A stretch of DNA of 64,000 nucleotides. Source: Thiohalomonas sp963783235. Its GTDB lineage: Bacteria > Pseudomonadota > Gammaproteobacteria > Thiohalomonadales > Thiohalomonadaceae. A program made the position numbers and the translations under genes. Below, one piece after another: positions 55,122 to 63,577 of the stretch. The DNA lies in the NCBI GenBank assembly GCA_963783235.1, contig CAWAMN010000001.1, positions 2,046,001 to 2,110,000 of the forward strand, given 5' to 3'. The stretch's first letter is position 1. Each line of letters starts with the position of its first letter. Below the pieces are notes generated by a model. That model was given only the letters and a program-made list of their open reading frames with translations, was not told the origin of the DNA and made no database searches.

Positions 55122-55226
55122 TCCGTGTCTCTTCGGCGAGAGTAAGCGTTTACGTCCATTCGCAGGCTTTATGTCGGTTGCCGAAGCCGATATCATGTAG
55201 GGTTCCCGCACAAAAATGCTCCGGCA

Positions 55227-56213
55227 ATGCGAATTGGACCGTACCAGATCTCCTCGCCTTTGATCCTCGCCCCCATGGCGGGGGTAACCGACCGGCCCTT
55301 CCGGCAGCTCTGCCGTGAACTCGGCGCCGGCTTGGCCGTATCGGAGATGGTCTCATCCAATTCGCTGCTTTGGGGCAGCAAGAAGACCCAGCGCCGGGCC
55401 GACCATCGGGGTGAAGATGAACCCCGTTCGGTCCAGATCATGGGGGCCGATCCGAAAATGATGGCCGAGGCCGCGCGCTTCAATGTCGGCAACGGTGCTC
55501 AGATCATCGATATCAACATGGGCTGCCCCGCCAAAAAGGTCTGTAATGTGCAGGCGGGCTCGGCCCTGCTTCGCGACGAGGCCCTGGTGGGCCGCATCCT
55601 CGATGCGATTGTCGCTGCCGTCGATGTGCCGGTAACCCTCAAGATCCGCACCGGTTGGGACCGGGAGAGCCGAAACGGCCCGGAGATCGCACGCATCGCC
55701 GAGACTGCGGGGATTCAGGCCTTGGCCGTACACGGCCGAACCCGGGCCGATGGCTACAGTGGCGAGGCGGAATACGGGACCATAGCCACCATAAAACAGG
55801 CGGTCGCTATCCCCGTTTTTGCCAACGGGGATATCACCACCCCTGAAAAGGCCCGAATGGTACTTGACGCCACGGGTGCCGATGCCGTCATGATCGGTAG
55901 GGCCGCCCAGGGACGTCCCTGGATTTTCCGCGAGATTGCACATTTTCTGCGCACCGGCGAGCGGTTGCCGGAGCCCTCACTCGCCGAGATCCGTGACATC
56001 CTGCTGGGCCACCTGGATAATTTGTACGCCTTTTACGGGGAGTACACCGGCGTGCGCATGGCACGCAAACACATCTCCTGGTACAGCAAGGGCCAGCGCC
56101 ACGGCGCGGCGTTTCGTCAGGCCGTCAACCGGGAAGATAGCGCCGAACAACAATTACAAATGGTCGAAGCGTTTTTCGAGCGCTTGATCGCTGACGAGGA
56201 TATGGCGGCATGA
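55227..56213 (+). CDS. dusB: tRNA-dihydrouridine synthase B
   Basis: DusB reduces specific uridines in tRNA using FMN. The 328-residue protein shows LILAPMAGVTDRPFRQLCRE near residue 11, INMGCPAKKVCNVQAGSALL near 99 with the catalytic Cys, and ALAVHGRTRADGYSGEAEYG near 166. The length is standard. Its stop overlaps the fis start (ATGA at 56210), the classic dusB-fis pair. Confidence 0.97.
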   Translation: MRIGPYQISSPLILAPMAGVTDRPFRQLCRELGAGLAVSEMVSSNSLLWGSKKTQRRADHRGEDEPRSVQIMGADPKMMAEAARFNVGNGAQIIDINMGCPAKKVCNVQAGSALLRDEALVGRILDAIVAAVDVPVTLKIRTGWDRESRNGPEIARIAETAGIQALAVHGRTRADGYSGEAEYGTIATIKQAVAIPVFANGDITTPEKARMVLDATGADAVMIGRAAQGRPWIFREIAHFLRTGERLPEPSLAEIRDILLGHLDNLYAFYGEYTGVRMARKHISWYSKGQRHGAAFRQAVNREDSAEQQLQMVEAFFERLIADEDMAA

Positions 56214-56467
56214 AGGAGAATGGGAAAGGGGGAGCCGACATTCCACTCAATGGTCACGTACGCGAGGCTCTGGAGCAGTACTTCGAGGATTTGGGCGGAC
56301 ACTATCCGGCCAACCTCTATCAACTGATGCTGAACGAGGTGGAGAAGCCTCTGTTCGAAATGGTGATGCGCTACGCAAAGGGCAATCAGACCCGTGCAGC
56401 GGAAATCCTCGGACTGAACCGCGGCACCCTGCGCAAAAAACTCAAGCTCTACGGCCTGAACGACTGA
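56210..56467 (+). CDS. fis: DNA-binding protein Fis
   Basis: The 85-residue nucleoid protein ends in the Fis helix-turn-helix GNQTRAAEILGLNRGTLRKK. The middle LYQLMLNEVEKPLFEMVMRY is the dimer helix. Fis shapes chromosome structure and activates stable RNA genes. It is coupled to dusB and is somewhat shorter at the N-terminus than the E. coli protein. A CACAGAG palindrome follows. Confidence 0.96.
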   Translation: MKENGKGGADIPLNGHVREALEQYFEDLGGHYPANLYQLMLNEVEKPLFEMVMRYAKGNQTRAAEILGLNRGTLRKKLKLYGLND

Positions 56468-56475
56468 TTTTCAAA

Positions 56476-56546
56476 TAGCCACCGAGCACGCAGAGAACAA
56501 AGAGAGAGATTCAAGACTCGGTGTTCTCTGTCGCCTCTGTGGCGAA
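56476..56546. repeat. inverted CACAGAG-tract repeat between fis and purH
   Basis: The left arm (56476-56508, TAGCCACCGAGCACGCAGAG onward) is the inverse of the right arm (56517-56546, CTCGGTGTTCTCTGTCGCCT onward). The unit is the same as at 37300-37417 and 48058-48133. Confidence 0.7.
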
Positions 56547-56564
56547 ATCTTTTGGGGAATAGTG

Positions 56565-58127
56565 ATGAACAAGATCCAGCGTGCACTGATCAGCGTGTCC
56601 GATAAAACCGGTGTCGTGGAATTCGGCCGCGAGCTAAAGACCCGTGGCGTGGAGATCCTCTCAACGGGCGGCACGGCCCGACTGCTGGCCGAAAACGGGG
56701 TGGAGGTCATCGAGGTGTCCGAGTACACCGGCTTCCCGGAAATGATGGATGGTCGGGTCAAGACGCTGCACCCCAAGATCCATGGTGGGATCCTCGGCCG
56801 GCGCGGCACCGATGATACCGTCATGGGCCAACACGGCATCGGCGGGATCGACCTCATCGTGGTCAACCTCTACCCCTTCGAGCAGACTGTCGCCAAACCC
56901 GACTGCACGCTCGAAGATGCTATTGAGAATATCGACATCGGCGGCCCCACCATGCTGCGCGCCGCCGCCAAGAATCACCGTGATGTCACTGTCGTGGTGG
57001 ATGCCGCCGATTACGGACGCGTACTGGAAGAGATGGACACCAATGCTGGCGCCATCTCCGACGCCTCCCGGTTCGACCTCGCGGTAAAGACCTTCGAGCA
57101 CACCGCCGGTTATGACGGCGCGATTGCCAATTATCTCGGGCGGGTCCGTGAAGACAGCAGTCTGGGAGACTTCCCGCGCACCTTCAACACCCAGTTCCAC
57201 AAGGTGCAGGAGATGCGCTATGGCGAAAACCCCCACCAGAAGGCCGCCTTCTTCGTGGAAAAGGGTGCGGAAGCGGGCAGCATCAGCACCAGCCGTCAGC
57301 TTCAGGGCAAGGAGCTCTCTTATAACAACATCGCAGACACCGATGCCGCCCTGGAGTGCGTCAAGCAGTTCGACGGCGCGCCGGCCTGTGTCATCGTCAA
57401 GCACGCCAACCCCTGCGGTGTCGCCGTCGGGGCCAGCCTGCTGGAGGCTTACGAGCGTGCCTTCCAGACGGATCCGGAATCGGCCTTCGGGGGCATTATC
57501 GCCTTCAATGGCACTCTGGACGGGGAGACCGCGAAGGCCATTGTCGCCCAGCAGTTCGTCGAGGTGATCATCGCCCCGTCGGTGAGCGCCGAGGCGGCCG
57601 AGGCCGTAAGCGGCAAGAAAAACGTGCGTCTTCTCGAGTGCGGCGAGTGGCCCACCGAGCCGGCCGAACGCTTCGACTTCAAACGCGTCAACGGCGGCCT
57701 GCTGGTCCAGGGCGCCGACCAGTTGCTGACCGGGGACCTCAAGGTGGTCACCGAGCGGCAGCCGAGTGAAAAAGAGATGAGGGACCTTCTCTTCACCTGG
57801 AAGGTCGCGAAGTTCGTCAAGTCCAACGCCATTGTCTACGGCAGGGACAATATGACCGTCGGTGTCGGCGCCGGCCAGATGAGCCGTGTCAACTCGGCCC
57901 GTATCGCCGCCGTCAAGGCCGAGCACGCCGGACTGGAGGTGAAAGGCTCGGTGATGGCTTCCGATGCCTTTTTCCCCTTCCGAGACGGCCTCGACGCGGC
58001 CGGCACAGCCGGCATCAGCGCCGTGATTCAGCCCGGCGGCTCCATGCGCGATGAAGAGGTGATCGCCGCTGCCAACGAGCACGGCATCGCCATGGTCTTC
58101 ACCGGCATGCGCCACTTCCGGCATTGA
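56565..58127 (+). CDS. purH: bifunctional AICAR transformylase / IMP cyclohydrolase
   Basis: PurH performs the last two steps of IMP synthesis. The 520-residue protein has the MGS-type cyclohydrolase domain first (RALISVSDKTGVVEFGRELK and KTLHPKIHGGILGRRG near residue 66). The transformylase domain carries EMRYGENPHQKAAFFVEKGA near 217 and CVIVKHANPCGVAVGASLLE with the catalytic Lys-His. ATG 56565 is preferred over the GTG just before it. purD follows 150 bases later with a REP-like element between. Confidence 0.97.
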   Translation: MNKIQRALISVSDKTGVVEFGRELKTRGVEILSTGGTARLLAENGVEVIEVSEYTGFPEMMDGRVKTLHPKIHGGILGRRGTDDTVMGQHGIGGIDLIVVNLYPFEQTVAKPDCTLEDAIENIDIGGPTMLRAAAKNHRDVTVVVDAADYGRVLEEMDTNAGAISDASRFDLAVKTFEHTAGYDGAIANYLGRVREDSSLGDFPRTFNTQFHKVQEMRYGENPHQKAAFFVEKGAEAGSISTSRQLQGKELSYNNIADTDAALECVKQFDGAPACVIVKHANPCGVAVGASLLEAYERAFQTDPESAFGGIIAFNGTLDGETAKAIVAQQFVEVIIAPSVSAEAAEAVSGKKNVRLLECGEWPTEPAERFDFKRVNGGLLVQGADQLLTGDLKVVTERQPSEKEMRDLLFTWKVAKFVKSNAIVYGRDNMTVGVGAGQMSRVNSARIAAVKAEHAGLEVKGSVMASDAFFPFRDGLDAAGTAGISAVIQPGGSMRDEEVIAAANEHGIAMVFTGMRHFRH

Positions 58128-58169
58128 AGCTACGAGTTACGAGGACTCGAGACACGAGACGGGGGGTCT

Positions 58170-58216
58170 GTAGGAGCCCCGCGTCGGGGCGATTCGCGGC
58201 GATGCGCCGCTCCTAC
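58170..58216. repeat. REP-like palindrome between purH and purD
   Basis: GTAGGAGC (58170-58177) pairs with GCTCCTAC (58209-58216), with an inner CCCCGCGTCGGGG hairpin. It resembles REP elements of Pseudomonas and the inner unit at 7010-7061. Confidence 0.75.
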
Positions 58217-58278
58217 GTACTGATAAGGTTCAAGATCGGACCCTCGGTTTCTTTGCTCAACAGCGTGGAACTTGATTG

Positions 58279-59565
58279 ATGAACGTTCTGATTATCGGCG
58301 GCGGCGGGCGGGAGCACGCCCTTGCGTGGAAAGCCGCTCAGTCGCCGCGGGTGGAGCGCGTCTTCGTGGCGCCCGGCAATGCCGGCACGGCTCGGGAGCC
58401 CAAGCTGGAGAATGTGGCGATTGCGGCGGACGACATCCCCGCCTTGGTGGCCTTCGCGGCGGATAATGCCGATCTGACCATCGTCGGCCCGGAGGCGCCG
58501 CTGGTGCTCGGCATCGTCGACGTATTCCGGGGCGCGGGCCTTCGCTGCTTCGGACCGACCAAGGCGGCGGCCCAGTTGGAGGGTTCAAAAGCGTTCAGCA
58601 AGGACTTTCTGGCCCGCCACGGGATCCCCACCGCAAGCTACCGCACCTTCACCGATGCCGATGAGGCCCTCGCGTACGTCCATGAGCAGGGCGCGCCCAT
58701 CGTGGTCAAGGCCGACGGTCTGGCCGCCGGCAAGGGCGTTATCGTCGCCCAATCGCTGGAGGAGGCCGAAGCGGCCGTTCGAGACATGCTCTCCGGCAAC
58801 GCCTTCGGCGAGGCCGGTCACCGGGTGGTCATCGAGGAGTTTCTGAAGGGCGAAGAGGCGAGTTTCATCGTCATGGTCGATGGCGAACACGTGTTGCCCA
58901 TGGCCACCAGCCAGGATCACAAAAGGGTCGGTGAAGGCGACACAGGGCCTAACACCGGGGGGATGGGCGCCTACTCTCCCGCGCCCGTCGTCACCGACGA
59001 CGTCGACCGCCGGATCATGGACGAGGTGATCCTGCCGACCGTCAACGGCATGGCCGAAGAGGGCCATCCTTACACCGGTTTTCTCTATGCGGGCCTGATG
59101 ATCGGCCCCGACGGCAGCCCCAAGGTGATCGAGTACAACTGCCGTTTCGGCGATCCCGAGACCCAGCCAATCATGCTGCGCATGCAGTCCGATCTGGTCG
59201 CCCACTGCGAGGCGGCCCTCGAGGGCCGTCTGGACGGCGAGCACGCCCGATGGGATTCGCGGGCGTCCCTGGGGGTCGTGCTGTCCGCCGGCGGATATCC
59301 GGGCGACTATCGCAAAGGCGACGCCATCGAAGGGCTGGACAGTGCGGATGCCGATGATGTGAAGGTCTTCCACGCCGGCACGGCGGAAAACGGCGGCACG
59401 GTCGTCACCAGCGGCGGGCGCGTGTTGTGCGTGACCGCGTTGGGGGAGAGTGTGGCGGCGGCCCAGCAGCGGGCCTACCAGGCCGCACAGGGGATCCGTT
59501 GGGAGGGCGTCTACCTTCGGCCCGATATCGGCTTTCGGGCGGTAGAACGCGAGAAACGCCCCTAA
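58279..59565 (+). CDS. purD: phosphoribosylamine-glycine ligase
   Basis: PurD joins glycine to phosphoribosylamine with ATP. The 428-residue ATP-grasp protein starts MNVLIIGGGGREHALAWKAA. GAPIVVKADGLAAGKGVIVA lies near residue 135 and GPNTGGMGAYSPAPVVTDD near 222. FGDPETQPIMLRMQSDLVAH follows. ATG 58279 fits the family; a TTG one codon upstream is unlikely. Its TAA stop is also the first three bases of the TAACAGGCTG repeat. Confidence 0.97.
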   Translation: MNVLIIGGGGREHALAWKAAQSPRVERVFVAPGNAGTAREPKLENVAIAADDIPALVAFAADNADLTIVGPEAPLVLGIVDVFRGAGLRCFGPTKAAAQLEGSKAFSKDFLARHGIPTASYRTFTDADEALAYVHEQGAPIVVKADGLAAGKGVIVAQSLEEAEAAVRDMLSGNAFGEAGHRVVIEEFLKGEEASFIVMVDGEHVLPMATSQDHKRVGEGDTGPNTGGMGAYSPAPVVTDDVDRRIMDEVILPTVNGMAEEGHPYTGFLYAGLMIGPDGSPKVIEYNCRFGDPETQPIMLRMQSDLVAHCEAALEGRLDGEHARWDSRASLGVVLSAGGYPGDYRKGDAIEGLDSADADDVKVFHAGTAENGGTVVTSGGRVLCVTALGESVAAAQQRAYQAAQGIRWEGVYLRPDIGFRAVEREKRP

Positions 59566-59969
59566 CAGGCTGTTGAAAAAGGGTTTTGTCCCTTCTCCCT
59601 CAGGGAGAAGGCTAGGGCCTGTTGACGTTTCATCTTCACCACTGCTGGCGGCCATTTTTTCGTCCAGCAAGGCAGAAGGAGCGTAGTTTGGTTATTCCAA
59701 ATAAGCGACTGATAACGAAGCTGGGCGGAAAAATGGCCCCAGCCCGAAGGGTTGAGGCTGAAAATCCACCACTCTTCGTTGTTCGTCGTTCATTTGGAAT
59801 AACCAAACTTTTCTCCTCTCGCCTCGATTGGTGAATTTTCAGCCTCAACAGAGGCGAAGATGAAACGTCAACAGGCCCTAGGATGAGGGGGATAAAAAAC
59901 AGGCAGTTACCATGCATTGAACCCCCTCACCCCGGCCCTCTCCCGGTGGAGAGGACGTTTTTCAACAGC
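59563..59969. repeat. intergenic palindromic repeat C, copy 2, interrupted
   Basis: The left part (59563-59611) matches 12789-12838 almost base for base, from TAACAGGCTGTTGAAAAA to GGGAGAAGG. The right part (59882-59969) resumes with GATGAGG and continues through CCCTCACCCCGG to TTTTTCAACAGCC. A 262-bp element sits between them. The rest of the gap, 59970-60153, is A/T-rich promoter-like sequence before the phosphoribulokinase gene. Confidence 0.8.
59613..59880. mobile_element. MITE-like element B inserted in repeat C
   Basis: A perfect 25-bp inverted repeat bounds the element (59613-59637 and 59856-59880). CTAG occurs at 59612-59615 and 59878-59881; comparison with copy 1 of repeat C shows the insertion is at this tetramer. 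Two more inverted pairs lie inside and are interleaved, not nested: 59686-59702 with 59792-59808 (17 bp perfect) and 59751-59771 with 59829-59849 (one mismatch). No gene is seen, so it depends on a transposase elsewhere. Confidence 0.82.
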
Positions 59970-60153
59970 CGGGTCAGCGCTAAGCCTCTGACCCGAACTC
60001 CGGATGACACTTAAAATGGATTCCCCGAGACTTGAGCGCCGGCTTTCATATAAAATAGCCCGATTCGCCGGTTTCATTTTATGAAATTAAAACAAAATCC
60101 GGTCTAACAAACTTTTAGTTTCCCTCAAAAATTGGCTCTGAAGGAGTACATCT

Positions 60154-61059
60154 ATGTCTGAAAAGCATCCTGTCATTGCGGTGACCGGTTCCTCCGGCGC
60201 CGGTACGACGACGGTCAAAAACGCCTTCGAACACATTTTCTTCCGCGAGAAGATCAATCCGGTGGTAGTGGAAGGCGATAGCTACCACCGTTACAACCGC
60301 AAGGAGATGAAGGAGGCGATTGCCAAATTCGCAGAAGAGGGCAAGAACCTGTCCCACTTCGGCCCCGAGGCCAATCACTTCGATACCCTCGCTGAGAACT
60401 TCAAAACCTACGGGGATACCGGCGCCTGCCGCCGCCGCTACTATCTGCACAGCGAGGAAGAGGCTGCCGAACACAACAAGCGTTTGGGAACGGACCTGGG
60501 CCCGGGTGAATTCACTCCCTGGGAAGACATCGAGGCCGGTACCGACCTGCTGTTCTATGAAGGTCTGCACGGTGGCGTCAGCGATGGCGAAGTCGATGTG
60601 GCGAAGTTCACCGATCTGCTGATCGGCGTGGTGCCCATCGTCAATCTGGAGTGGATTCAGAAAATCCACCGCGATAATGCCCAGCGCGGCTACACTGCCG
60701 AGGCGATCGTAGACACCATCCTGCGTCGCATGGACGATTACGTCCACTACATCACACCGCAGTTCTCGCGCACCGACATCAATTTTCAGCGCGTGCCGAC
60801 CGTGGATACGTCCAACCCGTTCATCGCCCGCGATATCCCCACGCCGGACGAGAGCAACGTGGTCATCCGCTTCAGCGACCCGAAGAAGTTCGGCGTTGAC
60901 TTCCCATACCTGCTAAACATGATCCACGACTCGTTCATGTCGCGCCGCAACACCATCGTGGTGCCGGGTGGCAAGATGGGTCTGGCCATGGAGATCATCC
61001 TGGCGCCGATCATCCACGGGGTGATCGAAAGGAGCCGCACCATGCGTGGCCTTGCCTGA
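60154..61059 (+). CDS. prkB: phosphoribulokinase
   Basis: PRK makes ribulose 1,5-bisphosphate for RubisCO. The 301-residue protein is the proteobacterial (class I) form: P-loop AVTGSSGAGTTTVKNAFEHI, VVVEGDSYHRYNRKEMKEAI near residue 38, and LLFYEGLHGGVSDGEVDVAK near 129. AAGGAG lies 8-9 bases before ATG 60154. No other Calvin-cycle gene is adjacent. The leader (60020-60120) is A/T-rich with a small TTTCAT/ATGAAA palindrome near 60075. A strong terminator follows. Confidence 0.95.
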   Translation: MSEKHPVIAVTGSSGAGTTTVKNAFEHIFFREKINPVVVEGDSYHRYNRKEMKEAIAKFAEEGKNLSHFGPEANHFDTLAENFKTYGDTGACRRRYYLHSEEEAAEHNKRLGTDLGPGEFTPWEDIEAGTDLLFYEGLHGGVSDGEVDVAKFTDLLIGVVPIVNLEWIQKIHRDNAQRGYTAEAIVDTILRRMDDYVHYITPQFSRTDINFQRVPTVDTSNPFIARDIPTPDESNVVIRFSDPKKFGVDFPYLLNMIHDSFMSRRNTIVVPGGKMGLAMEIILAPIIHGVIERSRTMRGLA

Positions 61060-61083
61060 TTTCCGGCAGAATTGCAGTAAATC

Positions 61084-61112
61084 CAAAAGGCCCGCTCCGC
61101 GGGCCTTTTTTT
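61084..61112 (+). terminator. intrinsic terminator of the phosphoribulokinase gene
   Basis: GGCCCGC (61089-61095) pairs with GCGGGCC (61099-61105), followed by seven T residues. Confidence 0.92.
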
Positions 61113-61174
61113 CGGCTTCGCTCTTCTGCGGTTTGTAAAATTCCCATTTTTCAGATGGAAAACAGGACGTTCAA

Positions 61175-61957
61175 ATGAAATTGAAGACGGGATTCTTCGG
61201 GGCTCTGCTGCTTATTGCCACCAGCTTTGCTCAGGCCGAGTGGGGGCGCGACGCCACCATCCGCCCGGGCTGGGACGAGTTGGGTCGGGCAGCGAAACGC
61301 GCCCTTACCCATCCAATGACCTGGATTCCGGCGGTGGCCGGCGCGGCCGTCTTCGCCTCCGGCCGTGATGATGACTGGACCGAGGAGCTCCACGAGGACG
61401 CTCCCGTCTTTGGCAGTTCCAAAGCAGCCGACGACGCATCGGACGACTACCGGACCGCCGCCGACGCCCTTTGGGTGGTGTCGATCCTGGCCACCGACAG
61501 CGGGGCGCACCCGTTCAGAAACAAGGCCAGGGGAGCGCTCGTGCAGGTGGCAGCACTTGGTGCCACTTTCGCGACGAGCAATCTTTTGAAATCGGCCATC
61601 GACCGCGACGAACCCGGAAAGAGCAGCGATAAAGCCGAGGGCGACGCCTTTCCGTCCAATCACACCACCGGTGCCTTTGCCCATGCGGCGCTGGTGCGGG
61701 AGAACATGAAACAGACGAAGTTCCGACGATCGGTCGCCAACATCTACACGGGCGCGGCCTACATTGCCGCTACCGGCTCAGCCTGGGGCCGTATTGAAGC
61801 GGGCGGACACCACCTCTCCGATCAGCTGGTCGGTGCCGCCATCGGCAATTTCATGGCCACTTTTATCAATGACGCCTTCATGGGGAGCGACAGCCGCATG
61901 GAGATCAGCGCCGGCAATGGCGACTCCCTGGTGGCGTCTTGGACGAAGCGGTTTTGA
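61175..61957 (+). CDS. PAP2-family phosphatase, exported
   Basis: The 260-residue protein has a signal peptide (LLLIATSFAQAEW). It shows the PAP2 motifs 2 and 3: DAFPSNHTTGAFAHAALVRE near residue 157 and GRIEAGGHHLSDQLVGAAIG near 209. Motif 1 is a variant, LLKSAIDRDEPGKSS, without the usual Arg-Pro. Members remove phosphate from lipids such as undecaprenyl diphosphate or LPS parts. Few true membrane helices are present, so it may act free in the periplasm. AGGA lies before ATG 61175. Confidence 0.8.
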   Translation: MKLKTGFFGALLLIATSFAQAEWGRDATIRPGWDELGRAAKRALTHPMTWIPAVAGAAVFASGRDDDWTEELHEDAPVFGSSKAADDASDDYRTAADALWVVSILATDSGAHPFRNKARGALVQVAALGATFATSNLLKSAIDRDEPGKSSDKAEGDAFPSNHTTGAFAHAALVRENMKQTKFRRSVANIYTGAAYIAATGSAWGRIEAGGHHLSDQLVGAAIGNFMATFINDAFMGSDSRMEISAGNGDSLVASWTKRF

Positions 61958-62010
61958 GATAGCCGCCGGTCCGTGACTGCGCCCTTCCAGGATAAACGCG
62001 ATCCGGACCT

Positions 62011-63333
62011 TCACCGTTCGACCGGCACCGCATAGAGGTCGTGTTCATCGGCGGCGGTCACCGTGACCTCCAGGAAGTCCCCCGGCTCGATATCCGCGTC
62101 GGTATCCACCACGACGGTACCATCGATTTCCGGTGCGTCTCCTTTGGAGCGGGCGTAGACATACTCCTCGTCGGCCCCATCCACCAGCACCGACAGGCCG
62201 CGGCCCACTTTGTCCTGGAGCCGATCGGCGCTGATCGCCGCCTGCACCTCCATGAAGCGCTCCAGGCGTTCCTCCTTGAGCTCCTCGGGCACCGTTCCGG
62301 GAAGGGCATTGGCGGCGGCGCCCTCCACCGGCGAATAGGCAAAGGCCCCCACCCGGTCCAGACGCGCCTCGCGCAGAAAGCCCAGCAGCCGCTCGAAATC
62401 CTCTTCGGTCTCACCGGGGAAGCCGACGATGAACGTACTCCGCAGGGTGAGCTCCGGGACCATTTCACGCCAGTTTTCGATGCGTCGAAGCAACCCGTCG
62501 ACATCGCCGGGCCGCCGCATGGCCTTCAGCACCGAAGGGCTGGCGTGCTGAAACGGCACATCCAGGTAAGGGAGAATGAGTCCGTCCGCCATGAGCGGCA
62601 GCAGTTCGTTCACATGCGGGTAGGGATAGAGGTAGTGCAGGCGAACCCATGCCCCGAGTGAGCCCAACCCCCGCGCCAAATCGGTAATGCGGGTCTTCAC
62701 CGGTCGGCCCTGCCAAAAGCCGGTGCGGTATTTCACATCGACGCCGTAGGCGCCGGTATCCTGCGAGACCACCAGCAGTTCCCGAACGCCCGCGTCGACC
62801 AGGCGCCCGGCCTCATTCAGGACCTCGCCCACCGGGCGGCTCACAAGTCGCCCTCGCATGCCCGGGATGATGCAAAAAGCGCAACTCTGGTTGCAGCCCT
62901 CGGCGATCTTTACATAAGCGTAGTGGCGCGGTGTCAGTTTCAGCCCGCCGGGTGGCACCAGATCGCTGAAAGGGTCGTGCTGCGGCGGCAGGTGCGCATG
63001 GACCGCTGCCATCACCTCATCGAGGGAGTCTGGACCGGTCACCGCCAGGACCTGTGGGTGGGCGGTCCGAACCGTATCGTCCCGCGCCCCCAGGCATCCG
63101 GTGACGATCACCTTTCCATTCTCCGCCAAGGCCTCACCAATGGCCTCCAGCGACTCCTCGACAGCCGCATCGATGAAACCGCAGGTGTTGACCACCACCA
63201 GGTCGGCAGCATCGTAACTGGAGCTGAGCTGATACCCCTCGGCCCGCAATTGGGTGAGGATGCGTTCGGAGTCCACGGTGGCCTTGGGACAGCCGAGACT
63301 GACGAAGCCTACCTTGGGTATGGTTTGGGTCAT
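62011..63333 (-). CDS. rimO: ribosomal protein S12 methylthiotransferase RimO
   Basis: RimO adds a methylthio group to Asp88 of ribosomal protein S12. The 440-residue protein has the UPF0004 domain (VGFVSLGCPKATVDSERILT, then NTCGFIDAAVEESLEAI), the radical SAM cluster IAEGCNQSCAFCIIPGMRGR near residue 143, and a C-terminal TRAM domain. The length is standard. It converges on the PAP2 gene with 53 bases between. Confidence 0.97.
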   Translation of the reverse strand: MTQTIPKVGFVSLGCPKATVDSERILTQLRAEGYQLSSSYDAADLVVVNTCGFIDAAVEESLEAIGEALAENGKVIVTGCLGARDDTVRTAHPQVLAVTGPDSLDEVMAAVHAHLPPQHDPFSDLVPPGGLKLTPRHYAYVKIAEGCNQSCAFCIIPGMRGRLVSRPVGEVLNEAGRLVDAGVRELLVVSQDTGAYGVDVKYRTGFWQGRPVKTRITDLARGLGSLGAWVRLHYLYPYPHVNELLPLMADGLILPYLDVPFQHASPSVLKAMRRPGDVDGLLRRIENWREMVPELTLRSTFIVGFPGETEEDFERLLGFLREARLDRVGAFAYSPVEGAAANALPGTVPEELKEERLERFMEVQAAISADRLQDKVGRGLSVLVDGADEEYVYARSKGDAPEIDGTVVVDTDADIEPGDFLEVTVTAADEHDLYAVPVER

Positions 63334-63577
63334 GCTATGCTGGCTACTGTATTATCGGTTAGAAAGGGCATGCACCTTAGGCTTTCAGGGCGCGGTTGTC
63401 ACCTGAGGAGCCGCTTCAACGATACCGTTTTTGAGGCGCGGGAGCGCTATTCGTTTCAAGCGCCGGATCGGTGAGGTGCCGTTTGAGACGATTCCCGTGT
63501 GTTTCGCTGCTTTTCGAACCCAATTATCGACAGAAACCGCGGCGCCAGGACGCCGCTTCCGAACGGGGAAAGACGCT

